From NCBI RefSeq assembly GCF_900291465.1, contig NZ_LT985808.1, forward strand, positions 2,478,684 through 2,542,683: DNA of 64,000 nt. Reading direction: 5' to 3'. The notes under the pieces were generated by a model. It made no database searches. It was not told where the DNA came from and saw only the letters and a list, made by a program, of their open reading frames with translations. Origin of the DNA: Bacteroides sp. Marseille-P3684 (GTDB taxonomy: Bacteria; Bacteroidota; Bacteroidia; Bacteroidales; Bacteroidaceae). Positions 62,977-64,000 of this stretch are shown piece after piece. Numbering within the stretch: the stretch's first letter is position 1; every line of letters begins with the position of its first letter. A program made the translations under genes and the position numbers.

Positions 62977-64000
62977 TCAATCAAGTTTCAAGACTGCGAG
63001 GAAGGCCTTTTGGGGAACTTCTACATTACCAATCTGCTTCATACGCTTCTTTCCGCGCTTTTGTTTTTCCAACAGTTTACGCTTGCGGCTAACATCACCG
63101 CCATAGCATTTTGCCGTCACATCCTTACGCACGGCCTTGATTGTTTCACGAGCTATAATCTTGGCACCAATAGCCGCCTGAATGGCAATTTCAAACTGCT
63201 GTCGCGGAATAAGCTCTTTCAGCTTCTCACACATCCGACGTCCCAGTTCATACGCATTGTCTACATGAGTCAGTGTGGACAACGCATCCACGGGTTCTCC
63301 ATTGAGCAAAATATCAAGTTTGATCAATTTTGAAGGACGGAAACCACAGGGATGATAATCAAAGGAAGCATAGCCCTTGGAAATGCTCTTCAGCTTGTCA
63401 TAGAAGTCAATCACAATCTCGCCTAAAGGCATCTTGTAATGCAGCTCCACCCGGTTGCCCGAAATGTACTCTTGCTTCACCAACTCCCCTCGTTTACCCA
63501 GACAAAGAGTCATAATGGGACCAATATAGTCAGTGGTGGTAATAATCGAGGCTGCGATATAAGGCTCCTCGATATGGTCAATCAGCGTAGGATCGGGCAT
63601 ACCGCCGGGATTATGCACCTCCTTCATGCCTCCCTGCTTATCAAATATACGGTAGGATACGTTGGGAACCGTTGTAATCACATTCATATCAAACTCACGG
63701 TCCAGACGTTCCTGCACAATCTCCATGTGAAGCAATCCCAAAAAGCCGCAGCGGAAGCCGAATCCCAAAGCCAGTGATGACTCGGGCTGGAAAGTGAGCG
63801 AAGCATCATTCAACTGAAGCTTCTCCAAAGAGGAACGGAGGTCTTCGAAGTCTTCCGCTTCTATGGGATATACACCTGCAAACACCATCGGCTTCACTTC
63901 TTCAAACCCGGCAATAGCCTCCGAACAGGGACGCGCTATATGAGTTATCGTATCACCGACTTTTACCTCCCTGGAGGTCTTAATACCGGATATGATATAA
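62977..64000 (-). CDS. lepA: Elongation factor 4 (LepA), C-terminal part, truncated by window end
   Basis: Ribosome-associated GTPase LepA/EF4, which back-translocates or remodels stalled ribosomes. About 341 C-terminal residues are visible, and the frame runs off the right edge. Seen: [37 protein letters not shown] (domain III/V), [20 protein letters not shown] and the LepA-specific C-terminal [36 protein letters not shown]. The GTPase domain lies outside the window. Confidence 0.97.
   Translation of the reverse strand, partial: YIISGIKTSREVKVGDTITHIARPCSEAIAGFEEVKPMVFAGVYPIEAEDFEDLRSSLEKLQLNDASLTFQPESSLALGFGFRCGFLGLLHMEIVQERLDREFDMNVITTVPNVSYRIFDKQGGMKEVHNPGGMPDPTLIDHIEEPYIAASIITTTDYIGPIMTLCLGKRGELVKQEYISGNRVELHYKMPLGEIVIDFYDKLKSISKGYASFDYHPCGFRPSKLIKLDILLNGEPVDALSTLTHVDNAYELGRRMCEKLKELIPRQQFEIAIQAAIGAKIIARETIKAVRKDVTAKCYGGDVSRKRKLLEKQKRGKKRMKQIGNVEVPQKAFLAVLKLD

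Overview
The window looks like a Bacteroidota chromosome, most likely a gut Bacteroides or close relative. Pointers seen in the sequence: the -7 promoter element TAnnTTTG in front of many genes; an ATP synthase operon in the order D-C-I-B-E-F-H-A-G with a very short epsilon subunit and a signal-peptide-bearing subunit a; a lipidated TamA-type barrel (TamL); a 29-codon Lys/Arg-rich gene next to HU; and several Bacteroidota-type families (DUF5686, DUF4296, DUF6057). Species cannot be fixed from the sequence alone. Most of the window is core housekeeping sequence with two mobile-element sites. No rRNA, tRNA or CRISPR array was recognised.

Layout. 1-2.9 kb: an ISL3-family element, visible from its first base, inserted into the 5' end of a second transposase gene. 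2.9-5.3 kb: small winged-helix protein, C_GCAxxG redox protein, lipoprotein, cysteine synthase. 5.4-12.6 kb: F1Fo ATP synthase operon (minus strand), then about 1.1 kb without a convincing gene. 13.7-22.1 kb: purT; a three-gene glycogen cluster (debranching enzyme, GT4 transferase, GH57 protein lacking its expected catalytic residues); a DUF5686 barrel. 22.3-25.1 kb: Crp/Fnr regulator, miaA, gap. 25.3-27.2 kb: an IS1634-type element flanked by 104-bp direct repeats. 27.2-42.4 kb: guaA, MBL hydrolase, tamL, rRNA/tRNA 2'-O-methyltransferase, RNase G, the 29-aa basic protein, HU, mutY, ileS, TraR/DksA-like protein, lspA and companions. 42.6-44.2 kb: lipoprotein plus glutathionylspermidine-synthase-like ATP-grasp pair.

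44.2-53.5 kb is the most system-like part. It is a minus-strand array: HlyD adaptor, ABC ATPase, two FtsX/MacB-type permeases, TolC, NtrC-type regulator, histidine kinase. A textbook sigma-54 promoter lies in front of the adaptor gene, with a perfect 20-bp palindrome about 77 bp upstream of the predicted start site. This suggests a tripartite exporter controlled by, and feeding back on, its own two-component system. Two gaps inside the array carry a shared inverted repeat, and one also carries three 22-bp-spaced palindromes.

53.5-64 kb: DUF6057 membrane protein, glycogen branching enzyme, YhcH-family protein, inositol monophosphatase, a 14-repeat MORN protein, an M16-like peptidase without the HxxEH motif, kdsB, a compact folK, a second Crp-type regulator, and the 3' part of lepA running off the window. 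The branching enzyme complements the glycogen cluster 35 kb away.
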